From the NCBI GenBank assembly GCA_038049695.1, contig CP142458.1, positions 63,955,501 to 64,019,500 of the forward strand: a DNA stretch of 64,000 nt, given 5' to 3'. This document shows positions 11,664 through 22,395 of the stretch, in pieces (the stretch's first letter is position 1; each line of letters begins with the position of its first letter). Both the position numbers and the translations under genes were made by a program. This DNA is from Cinnamomum chago (lineage: Eukaryota; Streptophyta; Magnoliopsida; Laurales; Lauraceae). Under the pieces are notes generated by a model. The model saw nothing but the letters and a program-made list of their open reading frames with translations. It was not told the DNA's origin and did not search any database.

Positions 11664-13328
11664 TGTTAGGGATTTTGTATTTGCAATTTGATGGATGCAT
11701 TTTCACTTTAGCATCATTTGAATTTTCACACATGCATTGTTTTAGAAAATCTTGAAATCTGGTTTTATACATGCATTGGATTTTAGACTTGTAGAATTAA
11801 TGATTTATGCATGTTTTGCTTTTAAACTTGGATGCATTTGTTTTAGAATCCAAACTCTTTTGAAAACCTAATTCTTTGTGCATTACTTTTGAGAAATCAA
11901 ATTGAGGATTTAGGTTTGTGCCTTGCATACATTCATCATTTTTAGAATCATTTTTGTATGCATTTAAATGTGAAAAGAGTTTTTAGAAAATCAAGCAAGC
12001 CATTGGTTTTATAATTTCGAAACTTTTTTGGCTTTTTATGTTTCATGTTTTAAAACCCTTAGAATGATTTAAAACATGTTTTTAAGCTTGATTTAATGGC
12101 CCAAAAAATTCCCAACAAAAAATACTTTGAAAAATGGATTTTAGGGAATTTTGGTCCCAGGCCAGAATCGCAGTGTACCAGGTCGACCGAGCCAGGCCAG
12201 GTCGACCGGGTACACTACCATTGGCCATTTTTCAAACGGTCACTTTTTTACCGTTGTGAAGGCCAGGTCGACCGGGGGTCATGGGGTCGACCGGGGAAAC
12301 TAGTCGTTGGACTGTTTTTTCCTATAAAGTCCATTCTATTCCATCCTTTTTGGAGGCTTGATTCATGAACTTTTGATACCATTTTGGAGCCAAAGAAAGG
12401 GGATGAAGTTGGAAAGGCTAGAGGGCTTTTTGGAAATCAAATGCTTGAGTTTTTAAAAGGTACATCTTACTAGTTATTTTGATTTCCATTCAAATGAAAT
12501 CCATGCATGTTCAAATCTTTTGTATTTACATAAATGCATGATTTCTAGCCTTTAAAGAGTTGTTTTGCAAACTCAATATCATCTTTGGTAAATTAGATTG
12601 GTTTGCAAACTCTTTTGTCTAAATCACATGTGTTCTTAGACTTTAATATTCATACAACTTGTTTTAGCTCATTTCTTTAAGTTGTTTGAATCTTTCATGT
12701 GATTAGTATTAATCTTCAATCATCATTTTCTAAGCTTTGATTCTAAAATGCATCAAGCATTCATTTAAGAGCTTCATTGTAGAAATTGATTGAAGTAAAG
12801 CATTCATACACTTATGCACACACTTTAGCTTCTTTAGTGTATGTTTGTAATTTGTTTTAAACTTTCATATTAGCCTATTTTTGTATCTCTTAGAGTGATC
12901 TTTTGTGAAGACACATTCTTAGAGAAATCTTTTTCTTTGTGAAGGTTATTGCTTAGCCTAAGAAAAGCATCTTGTAAAGGTTATTGCTTAGCCTAGAAAA
13001 GCACATTGAGAGGTTGTTGTTTAGCCTAGAAAAACAACATTGTAAGGTTTATTGCTTAGCCTATTGAAAAACATAAATAGTGGAAATCCGGTGGGGTGAT
13101 TGGATCACAAGCCAGTGGTGGACGTAGGCATTGAGGCCGAACCACTATAAACCTTTGTGTTGTGGTGCTTGCTTTGTGATGATTGTTTTTATTAGCTTCC
13201 GCATCTTGTTTGATTAATCATCACTTGTGACTAGTTTATGTTAAGAAGTTAAAATTTGTCTTAATTGGTCACATATTGTAGCTCACCCTATTCACCCCCC
13301 CTCTAGAGTTAGGATTGAAGGACTTACA
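11664..13328 (+). mobile_element. Solo LTR, copia-type family A (1.67 kb)
   Basis: Starts TGTTAGGGATTTTG and ends GGACTTACA. Flanks ATGAT and GTGAT match in 4 of 5. It aligns along its whole length with the solo LTR at 46.4 kb. Internal landmarks: a cluster of GGTCGACC palindromes (12175-12295), four units of a roughly 33-bp repeat (ggttattgcttagcct, about 12941-13070), then GCCGAACCACTATAAA (TATA box and start region, about 13137), and a C-rich end (ttcacccccc). No internal region or second LTR adjoins it, so it was left by LTR-LTR recombination. Confidence 0.8.
12941..13075 (+). repeat. Minisatellite inside the family A LTR, four units
   Basis: Units of about 33 bp share AAGGTTATTGCTTAGCCTA followed by a short A-rich linker. 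The sister LTR has five units (47702-47872), so copy number changes within the family. The array lies 60-200 bp upstream of the putative TATA box. Confidence 0.75.
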
Positions 13329-13680
13329 GTGATGTGATGGCTTGTCCCCTGGCATTTGCAAATGCCATGTTTTTTCACTAGAATTACAAAATTCCAGCCA
13401 CCTAAAAGGCCTCAAATGACCTGAAGTCCAAGTCCTTTGCGTTTTGGTAGAATTTATGGATGCCCAAGTCCAAAGGAGGATTGATGTATTCCACTATGTC
13501 TAAGAATTTTGAAGAGTTCCAGTAAAGAAAAAGGCCTTACATTCAGTGGAATTCATAAGAACCATGCATACAATAAAGTAAGCTAAACACAGTGTGTGCC
13601 TTCAAACACAAAACAATCAAAATCTATAGAGGAGGAGACAAAAAAGAACAAAGTAGTGACTACTCACATCATTTTTTAAA

Positions 13681-15986
13681 TTAAGACCTCGGATGTGCAT
13701 TGGCCAAAGAGCGTAAACATTCTGAGAATGAAAAGGCCCAGTAGCACATAGAAACAGTAGCCCCATAATCGTAGCGCATAACTATGTCGAATGCTCCACT
13801 AGTAAAATCATAGCATAAGAAAACACCTTGGTTCCTAAGAAAAATAACATCTTTAGTCGGATGAAAAACTAGGATGTCCAATGGCTCCTCAATAATAGGA
13901 TCTTAAAAAAAAAACTGGATCTTCTAAGGGTTTAGGAAATTCAACGTCATCAAGGTTGATCCTATGATTCACAACCCATTCACTATTTTCACCCATCCAT
14001 ACTTCCATTTTGGAACCATTGTGGTAGGCATAATTGAGACACCTTTGAGACTCTCCCAAACAAATGGAATGGAATGAACTGCGGAGTATCCGAATATGTA
14101 GGTAAGTTCATCACCTCAATATACTCTTCCTCCACATCAAGCTTCAGAAACAGAGAAGGATCAGCTGGCAAAAGCAAAGCTCCATTTAAAAACTTAGCGC
14201 GCTTTTCCAACAACCTAAATCTAACGCCTATTGAATACCCATTAGACTCCACCCATTGCCTCGTCTTAGAAGAAAAGACATGGACGTACAAATCTGTTAA
14301 TGGCTATTCATTTCCATCCTCAGAAGATTCCACATTGACATCTAATTCCGGTTTTAAATTCTCATCATTGAGAGTGACAAATAAAAAGACTTTATAGTGA
14401 GAGACGAACACATCAGAGGATTCATTAAGAACCAATGCAAGGTTCACATCAAAATTACAACTGGTACTAAATCCATGTTTGGGTGGTGGCGGAGGCAGAG
14501 CCACCCATTGCTTCGTGACAGGTGACGAGAGCCTAAAATGTACCATTTAGGCCCCTCAGTTTAGACTTTGGTATACACTCCTATGAGTCTAATTTGTCTA
14601 ATTATGTTATTTTCATGTTTGCAGGTGTTCTAGGTGCATAGGAAAGAAATTGGCGCAAGATGTAAAAAATGGCAAAAATCCAGACGAACCGGTGCTCACT
14701 GGCACCGGGTGTCCGGACGCCCGGTCACAGAGACGCGCAGGTCCGCCTCTAGCACGTTTTGAGAGGTTCTTTTTGGTCCAAAACCTATAAATATAAGCCC
14801 TAATCTTGTTTTAGAGATACACATCTTGGGAAGAAGGTCTGGAGCAAGGTTTTGGAGCTTTTGGAAGCACGTCCATGGGGATTTCATCAAAGATTCTTCA
14901 TCAACCTCTTTCCATGCGTAACTAAATCTTTATCTTTGGGTTGCGATGAAGCCCTAATCTCTTGTTTATGGTGATGTATAGGTTTAGGATTTTATTTTAA
15001 ACGCTTTTGGTTATATGACAAGATGTTAATCCATTGATTGTATTTTATTAATACAATATCTCTTTCATTGGTATTTTAATCTTGTAGATTTAAATACTAA
15101 GTTATATAACGATGCTTGAATGAATGTGTTTGTTAGATCTAGGATAATCTATGCCATAGAGATAGGTTATGCCCCGATTTACATCCACATCCCTTATTTA
15201 TTGACTCTGAAGGTTTGTAACTAGAACGAGTTTTTATAGCGTTGATAGTGAAACCCTAGGTCTATACTTACCATTGTGCGAGGTTAGAGTGGATTCGTAC
15301 CCTGAGATCTTTTCTTTGATTGAATCAACCCTGTCTTTTAATTTGTTAATTTAGGAATTACAATCAATCAACCCAACACTTCGTTCTCTAATAGGATTAG
15401 TCTAAGAATCAGAACTTTGTTTTCTAATAGGATTAGTTTAGGAATTTAGGAAACAATACAACTTACCCTTTTTGTCCCAGTGGATACGATACTCGATTAA
15501 CATCTTTGCTTTTTTCAAATAGAGACAGTTACGGGAAATAATTTGTATTTGCAACCCTGTTTTAGGACGGTCAACAGCGTTGCACACATAGCATTGACCT
15601 TCCTCAACATAATTCGAATTCGTGGAAGCACAGAGAAGAAGCCCACCGCGACAATCGATAATTCTAGTATCTGGATTACAGGGTAAGAAGCTGAGGCTCT
15701 CATCATCCAAATCCGCCCCATTGATCTTGAAATTGAAATACTTAAAGGATTCCATTGTTCCCTGGGTGGGATCAACTTCGACAATGAAAAGGCCAGAAAA
15801 TGGCCCGAGCACTGATGGGGAATGAATTATGGTCGAAACCAAGCGGTGAAATGTCTTGGAAACACTTTTGAAGGTGACTAGGGATTTTAGGGGAAATCTA
15901 GAAAGGATATCCATTAACAGATCATTGGTTAAGTAACAAAAACTACCCTTTGATGATGATATAGAAGGACCCATTCTTCCTGACAT
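13681..15986 (-). pseudogene. F-box protein pseudogene, split by a solo LTR
   Basis: The N-terminal part (ATG at 15986 or 15974, to about 15579) encodes an F-box near its start (YLTNDLLMDILSRFPLKSL, then FKSVSKTFHRLV). It continues into the F-box-associated region up to CYVCNAV. The C-terminal part (14517-13681) resumes with TKQWVALPPPP, so the usual CNPVTKQW motif is cut exactly by the LTR at 14523-15573. F-box proteins are the substrate adaptors of SCF ubiquitin ligases, and this KIB/FBA-like type is a large plant family. Other damage: an in-frame TAG at 14304-14306, a frame change near 14000, and a second at the T run near 13905. Without the insert the length would be about 410 residues, normal for the family. 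The gene is dead, and its substrate is unknown. Confidence 0.85.
14523..15573 (+). mobile_element. Solo LTR inside the F-box gene (1.05 kb)
   Basis: Starts TGACGAGAGCCTAAAATG and ends TTTTAGGACGGTCA (TGAC...GTCA ends). Flanks ACAGG and ACAGC match in 4 of 5. A TATAAATA at about 14786 on the plus strand gives the orientation. A GC-rich palindromic stretch containing GTCCGGACGCCCGG lies at 14709-14724. There is no internal region. Ty3-type is likely from the end sequences, but I could not assign the lineage. Confidence 0.75.
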
Positions 15987-16117
15987 AAGATTGAAGAAAG
16001 AAACAGTTTTACCGGTAGGTAGCAGATGGAGATTTTGAAACAATGGTAAATAACAAGTACAAAATGATAGAGAAGGAGAAAGAGAGTACCTTTCATTCTC
16101 CAGGAAAAGAGAGTAAG

Positions 16118-16410
16118 AGAGAAGAAATATGCAGCAGCTAAAGCAGCAAAAGAGCAGTAGCCAGATGTCTTCAGTCATCAATCAAATTAGTTCCATCATC
16201 AATCAAGTTCAAGGTGAAGCCAAAAAACAAAAAATATAAATCAGGCAAGAAGAAGAATATGGGATTAAGTGAGACCAAACATGTGAAGAAAGAAGACAAG
16301 TGCTCTCTGATTGCCCATGATAATCAGATGAAAGAGTTGAGATGCAGACAGGGTTGAGAAGCTGTAAGAGAGCATAGAGAAAGGAGATAGAAGGCAGTTT
16401 TTGTAGAGCT
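16118..16410 (+). pseudogene. Duplicated fragment of the CCCH/G-patch gene last exon
   Basis: This stretch aligns with 3172-3470 of the G-patch gene. Shared blocks include AGAAATATGCAGC, GCCAGATGTCTTCA, CAGGCAAGAAG, AAACATGTGAAGAAAGAAGA and GATGAAAGAGTT. It has an in-frame TAG replacing the parental CAG near 16156, small indels and no start codon. It lies immediately upstream of the F-box pseudogene, in the opposite strand, so it may have served as part of that gene's 5' flank. Because the parent region is one exon, it cannot be told whether it moved by DNA or RNA. Confidence 0.8.
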
Positions 16411-16604
16411 CTGTTGTCATGAATTCTAATAGAAAAAGAAAGGGAGTTTCTATTGGTACACCAAATTTTACTTTTCAAACACATGGAATTTTTTTTATTA
16501 CATTCATACCCCCTCATGAAATGACCAAATGGACATAATCCAACCAAAACTCAAAACCCATTTTCTTTTCACACACAACCTGCTCTTCTTATTTTCTCAC
16601 CCAT

Positions 16605-16783
16605 CTCATTCTTCACTTCTCACTCTCCACTTCCTCCATCTTCCTTGGGCAACTCATCTTCACTCACATTCCTCCATTTTCTTCTCCTAGTCAACTCATC
16701 TCACTTTCCACTTCTCACTCTCTACTTCCTCCATCCACTTGTCTACTAATCTTCATTCACATTCCTCTACTTTCTAGTGCAAT
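16605..16783. repeat. Pyrimidine-rich tandem duplication, about 90-bp unit
   Basis: Two units share CACTTCTCACTCTC.ACTTCCTCCATC and CATTCACATTCCTC.ACTTTCT. They lie directly upstream of the presumed first exon of the MULE transposase, so they form its leader or promoter region. Confidence 0.7.
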
Positions 16784-19700
16784 GAAGGAAGAAAACAACA
16801 ATCAAATTGTACCTTTAAACCAAAGCAGTAGTGGAAAGGTTAGTTCCTTTGTTTGTTTGTGTTTTTTTTTTGCCTCTTTTTTTAATTTTTTTCTCACTCG
16901 AAATGAGTTGCAGGTTCCCGATATGTACGGCCTTTCAGGTCCGAACATAAACCATATGTTCGGATGTTTCATACCGAACAGTGATATTTGATTTTGTACT
17001 TTTGCAGGTCTCTACGTAGGAAAGTCAGGTTGGATCGGACTTTGTCATGGATTATACTAGTGAGTTTATAACTCAAGAGGTATGTCCGACTATGAATTGA
17101 TTACTCAAATTACAATTATTTGTTACTAAATTCATATTAAATTTGTTTATTGTAGATATTTCAAAGTCGCGATCCGTTGATCAGTTGGGCTCGTGGTGTA
17201 GGAAGGAAAAACATGTTTGTCATTGTGATAAAGGTTTAAAATGCTGCTTGGATAGGTGTCAAAGCTAGAGTACTCCTTGCATGCGAGAGAAGTGGACACT
17301 ATAAGCATGAAGAGGGCCAAAAGCAAAAAAGGATCAAACAAACCGGTTCAAAAAAATGTGGATGCCCTTTCGCATTAAAGGGCATAAAGTTAGACTCAAA
17401 TGATGATTGGATGTTGGAGGTCATATGTGGTGTGCATAATCATTCGGCAGCAGAACATTTAGAGGGGCATTCATTTGCATGCAAATTATCAAAGGAGGAC
17501 ACTCAATTGCTGGTTGATATGTCCAAGAGCATGGTTAGACCAAAAGAAATTCTGGTTACGTTGAAACAAAGAAGTGAATTAAACGTAACCACAATGAAGA
17601 CAATATACAATGCACGCTACAGATATAAAGTTAATGAGCGGGGTGGAAGAAGTTAGATGCAACAACTGCTTGAGAAGTTAACAGAGCATAATTATATTGA
17701 ATGGCATAAGACTTGTGAGGACAGTGAGACTGTAACTGACTTGATTTAGACGCACCCAAGCAATTTAGATTTATTACGTGCATTTCCACATGTTTTGATA
17801 ATTGACTGTACTTATAAGACCAATCGTTATCGCATGCCTCTATTGGAGGTTGTTGGAGTCACATCCATAGACATGACTTTTTCTGTATGCTTTGCATAAT
17901 TTCATGCGGAACGTGAAGAAAATTATGCATGGGCATTGGGTGTATTTTGTTCTATTATTGGTGATGGTATTTTTCCCGATGTCATTGTGACGGATAGAGA
18001 ACTGTCACTCATGAACGCCATTAACAGAGCATTCCCGAGTGCTACTTATTTATTATGCAAATGGCATATTAATAGAAACGTATTGGCGAGATGCAAAAAG
18101 TTATTTGAAACGAAAGAAAAATGAGACAGGTTTATTATAAGCTGGAATATGTTAGTATCTTCATCAACATAAGAGGAGTTTGATGAACAACTACATAAGC
18201 TAAACCAAGAATTCAGTACATATACTGATGCACTCAATTACGTGAAGGGCAGTTGGTTAGATCCTTACAAGGAGAGATTTGTTTCCGCATGGACAGACAA
18301 TTGTGTCCATTTTGGGAATACTACTTCGAACAGGTGCTTTTAAAAAAATAATAATTATTTGATTTATGCCTATTAATTACTATGTCTCACCTCTTAACAA
18401 TCCTATGTAGGGCTGAGAGTTCACATGCACAACTTAAGAGCCAGCTGGGATCAAGTCAAAGAAATTTTGAAGCGGTTTGGACTAAAATCCACAGTTTCCT
18501 TGAGTTGCAGCATACCGGTATTAAAGCTTCGTTTGAGAAAAGTAAGACAATTGTGCAACATAATTTCAAGCCGGTCGAATACAAAGAGTTTCGTGGTAAT
18601 GTCTCTAAGAATGCACTTGAAAAAATCTTTACAGAAACCAAGAGAGCCAACCTAGTTGGAATTGACGCCAGTGTTCGTGGTTGTGTTATTTGACGCACAC
18701 ATGGATTACCCTGTGCGCACAAGATTGCAGAATATATAAGTCAAGGGCGGCCTATTCCTCTTAGTTGCATACATCCGCATTGGTATAAGCTTGATATGTT
18801 GCCTACTGCCCCATCAACAAGTTCTCCTATGGGCTTGGATTGTAAGACATATTTGCAGTTACTTGAAAAACGATTTAATGAGTATGATTCCATGAGAAAA
18901 CTGCAACTTCTAAAGAAGATACGAGGACTATCAAAATCAGATAGTACTCATTTGATAGAACCCGAAGTAAAATCAAGAACAAGAGGTAGACCAAGTATGA
19001 AAGTTGACACCTCAACTCGACGAGATCTAAGTGTATTTGAGTTGGTATCAGCTGCACAGGATAGCTACTCTCCTAAATCAGTTGCAATGATAGAAGTTAA
19101 AGATAAAGGACAGCTGAATGCAAACCAAAGAGAAGAGAAAAGCTTAGTGCGATTCGTACGAGGTCAAGGAGTATCAATAATTATGTTCTCTCATTTCTCG
19201 TGGGGTTGAGACCTTACATTCGACATGTAAAGGACGTCGCAGCTGATGGTAACTGTGGCTTCAGAGCCATCGCTGGATTGGTTGGTCTAGCCGAGGATGA
19301 ATGGAGACAAGTTATGAGAGATTTATTACAAGAGTTGCTTGCACATGTAGACCACTACAAACAATTATATGCGGCGGAGAACATAGTTGATGAATTGGTT
19401 GAAGCATTATCATACTATGATGACAACCCATCGGTGGACTATTGGATGACTATGCCTGACAGGGGGCACCTCATAGCGTCTCGTTATAATTTGGTGTTAT
19501 ACCACTTGAGCATAGAACAATGTCTGACTTTCCTCCCATTGCGGTCTATGCCAGTGCCGACACCTTCTTGGAACGAGCGAACAATAGGTTTTGTTAATCG
19601 GAATAATTTTGTTCAATTATTCTTAGTACCTGGTCATCCAATTCTGCCTATTGTAAATAAATGGAGACAATTTCATCACTCTTGTGCGAATGGTTGGGAG

Positions 19701-19784
19701 ACTCCATACAAGGATCAGCTTGTACAATTCAAAGAACTCGTAACTCTAGACGTATTAACATGTGAGACAATTGATTTGGATTGA
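16782..19784 (+). pseudogene. MULE/FAR1-type transposase with C-terminal OTU-like domain, decayed
   Basis: A possible first exon starts at ATG 16782 (MKEENNNQIVPLNQSSSGK, then GT donor). The body from about 17157 gives a FAR1/WRKY-GCM1-like zinc-binding region (CGCPFALKG, then HNHSAAEH). The MULE core follows: IDCTYKTNRYRMPLLEVVGV, then DVIVTDRELSLMNAI, then LCKWHINRNV, and GLPCAHKIAEYI for the SWIM zinc finger (about 18702-18740). After a linker, an OTU-like region begins DVAADGNCGFRAIA (19230-19270) and ends NRNNFVQLFLVPGHPILP. OTU domains are cysteine proteases. The Asp-Gly-Asn-Cys motif is present, but the position where the family usually has its catalytic His (HFVQ) is Asn. Damage: stops at 17654, 17747, about 17898, 18122 and 18691, and a frame change near 19155. 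The transposase would act on its own terminal repeats. It is not functional now. Confidence 0.8.
16914..16981. repeat. TTCGGA/TCCGAA motif cluster, left
   Basis: TCCGAACATAAACCATATGTTCGGA is interrupted-palindromic, followed by GTTTCATACCGAACAG. Same core motif as the palindrome at 19996 and the array at 32171. It lies within the presumed first intron of the transposase. Confidence 0.6.
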
Positions 19785-19995
19785 ATAGAACTACCTGGTC
19801 ATCCAAGCGAGTTTATGTTGAATGTAATGAGTATTTTTAAACATTTGATGGAGTTTGGAATGTGTTTTAGTAGTTTTTATATTGTCTTTATTGAATGCTT
19901 TGATGTATATCAGAGTATGTACAAGTTTTAAAACTACTCGGATGTATTGGTTTTGATATGTATTACAGGTTTTAAAGTGATGGGAATTACAGAAA

Positions 19996-20054
19996 ATGTT
20001 CGGAAACACAGTGCCGAACGAATGGCATTCGTTCGGCACTGTGTTTCCGAACAT
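19996..20054. repeat. 59-bp perfect palindrome
   Basis: The left arm (19996-20024, starting ATGTTCGGAAACACAGTGCC) is the exact reverse complement of the right arm (20026-20054), around a single central G. Each arm contains TTCGGA-type motifs (GTTCGG, GCCGAACG). It sits between the convergent 3' ends of the transposase and PMD genes. It could form a long hairpin in RNA or a cruciform in DNA. Confidence 0.9.
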
Positions 20055-20340
20055 ATGTTGAGTTCGTCCCTTTTGAAGTTTCCTGCTTCTACATCTGTAA
20101 CAATTCAAGCATATTCTGAATATATAATCAAAGATAACATAACCAAAATGCCATTTGAATTAACTAAAAAAATACAACCACTTTCCCAATAAAAAACTAC
20201 TTAAAAGAGGATCCAAGTCTTATAACAACCATCAAAATTACAAAAATAAAAAGAAATACAATTTTTCATTTTTGTGAGTCAAACTTCGTCAAATTCCGTA
20301 AGTTGTTCCTTCCCCTTGTTGACCTGCTGCGGGTGTAGCT

Positions 20341-20859
20341 TTATGAACTCATGTGGGGACGTCGAATGGTTCGTTGAGCATCGGAAATTGACATTCCCCG
20401 TAACACATGAGCAACTTGATTCACATAGGTATATAGTCCCCGTGGGTCTTCAACCCAATGGTCCTCACCCCTTCCTATCACTTCATCAAGAATGAACAGT
20501 GAATCTGAATTACGCTGCTCATAGTCCACCATACTGCTTGAACCTACTTTTTCGGGACGGGACGCAAAATTAGAGTGATGGTTTGGGTTTTGTAATATCC
20601 TCCAAGAGACTCGTTTATACCAATCCATATACCCGGGTACGTAATCTGCAGGACGCCTTACTGGTTGACTACGGTTCAATGCAGACAGTAGGTGATTAGG
20701 CCATCCCTCCCAAACTTGATTGATGTATTGATACATGATATGGTAGTCACGGGCAGTCGGACCTCGCGTAGCGCGAATGGGGGCTAATGGCGATGGAGGA
20801 ATAGTTTGTACTCTCCCAAACTGTCTGAACACCCTATCCGAATGATAAGGCTCAACAAC
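20341..20859 (-). pseudogene. Plant mobile domain (PMD) pseudogene, C-terminal half
   Basis: The minus-strand frame reads VVEPYHSDRVFRQFGRVQTI, then RGPTARDYHIMYQYINQVWE, then PVRRPADYVPGYMDWY. This is the conserved core of the MAIN/MAIL1 (PMD, 'aminotransferase-like') family, in which RVFRQFG, GWxxHLLS and PGYMxWY are typical. The first residues of the open frame (MAHLFQ) come from the adjoining LTR, not from the gene. The N-terminal half lies 10.3 kb to the right at 31121-31830. PMD proteins occur both as host genes involved in transcription and silencing and as cargo of transposons. The C-terminal frame ends at 20341. Confidence 0.8.
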
Positions 20860-22395
20860 TGTTTGAAATAGGTGGGCCATTCAGATAAGTTTAAAAAACT
20901 TTTGACCCACTTGATGCAGGGATCAACTATCAAGAAGGCAACAAAAACCCAATCCAGGATGCAATCCCTCAAACTATTAAGTCATGTACAACAATATAAC
21001 CTATCTAGAAGATAGAAAACAACACCTAGACATGCAACCATGAAATCTACAGTATACAAGGATGTAGATTATACCTTTGGAGCTTCGTAGTGCTTTAATG
21101 GAGAAGTTGATTTCTTTCTTTGATGATGAACACCTTCACTAATCAATTAAGAATCTCCAACACCTTTTGATCTTCCACGCTATGACCCGTATCAGATTCT
21201 CTTTTCTCAAGAAGATGGTGGAATATCCGAGAGAAAACCCTAAAGGAAACTAGAAGAGAAACTAGAAGAGGGAAAGAGAGAGATGGGCGTGTGCAACTCT
21301 TGCACTAAGGGTCTTGGGCGTGAATTCCAAGATAGAATTATGCATTAGGGACGTCCAAGCCACTCATCCTCTATTTATAGCTCTTAAGCAACCTCCTTTT
21401 ACTAATTGAAATAGAAGTCTTACTTCCATAATAATTAGTTGCTTACTAAATCACAATTAGAAGTCTTACTTCAAATATGATTAGTAACTTCCTCCTTTTC
21501 TAATTAAAATAGAAGTCTTACTTTCATTAATAATTAGTAACTTACTATTACCACTATTAGAAGTCTCACTTCAAATAAAAGTAGTAATTTTCTATTTCCT
21601 TTTAGAGTTCTACTATAATCAGTATCTTTTTAATAACTTGGGCTAGCGTGGGGACCACTAGGGATTCCTTAGAAAGCTGACTCTAATTGGAACACGCGAC
21701 CCCACATCTCATGTGCAATCCGGGCCCACAGTTAATTGCAAATAACACCACTATATAAACGCAATTGCACTCCAGTCTTAGAAATAAATTATAATGAAGA
21801 CCCTAAACTTCCACAGTACCACAAGTAGGCCCCTCTATCAATATCCATGGATCAATTGGAATAAATCTGTCCTATCCAATCTTAGATCCACATCTTATTA
21901 TCCTTGAGCCCTAATTAATCACAGTGATCATCAGTACCATCCAATTAACTCTTAATCGAGATGGGTGCGCACTTACTAATGATAAATCCATTAATTGGCA
22001 CAAGGGGATAATATAGATAGATTCCGTTTTGATCATTGTATGTTCCCACAGTCCTACTACCACATACCCAAGACACCGAGGTGTTGACCTACAGTTGGCC
22101 TCACTCATTGGTGACTTAAAGCAAATGAATAGACAAAAACTTGAGTTCATCAATGTCTCAGGATTGAGAGCTTATTGCTAGGAAATTATGAGAGCGGTCT
22201 TTAAATCGAGACAGTATTTCATAAGGTGCTTCTCATGGTCCTTCAATACATCCAATGTACCAACACTGTGATCCAGAATCTTACATTCTGATGATCGAGA
22301 CAGATCACACTATCTCATAGTGATTAAAGTGCTGCAACCTTGTCAGATGAGATGCCTAGTCTCATCATTGGTTGTGAAGATATTTTTAAGTACAA
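20860..22395 (-). repeat. 3' LTR of the PMD-inserted copia, truncated
   Basis: Aligns with 29353-30893. The homology breaks at TTTTTAAGTACAA, where the sequence switches straight into pre-integrase coding sequence. About 220 bp of LTR end and everything downstream in pol are gone. Confidence 0.8.

Larger units (their letters stand above)
11600..13536. mobile_element. Tourist-like MITE split by a solo LTR
   Basis: The left end GGGCCTGTTTCTTTACTAGAATT (11600-11622) and the right end CCAGTAAAGAAAAAGGCC (to 13536) are the two inverted ends of the same MITE family that is intact at 61.8 kb. Between 11664 and 13328 lies an inserted solo LTR. Removing it leaves a MITE of about 270 bp. The right flank is TTA, the target expected for PIF/Harbinger, but the left flank reads TAT, so the left target copy or end has mutated. 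Confidence 0.65.

Noticed and set aside
15438-16181. Long minus-strand frame starting at 16181 upstream of the F-box domain
   Set aside because: Its first 65 codons are antisense to the duplicated G-patch fragment and its last ones read into the solo LTR, so the F-box gene start is placed at 15986 or 15974.
20860-20880. MAHLFQ as the start of the PMD protein
   Set aside because: These codons lie inside the inserted LTR; the true upstream half of the gene is at 31121-31830.
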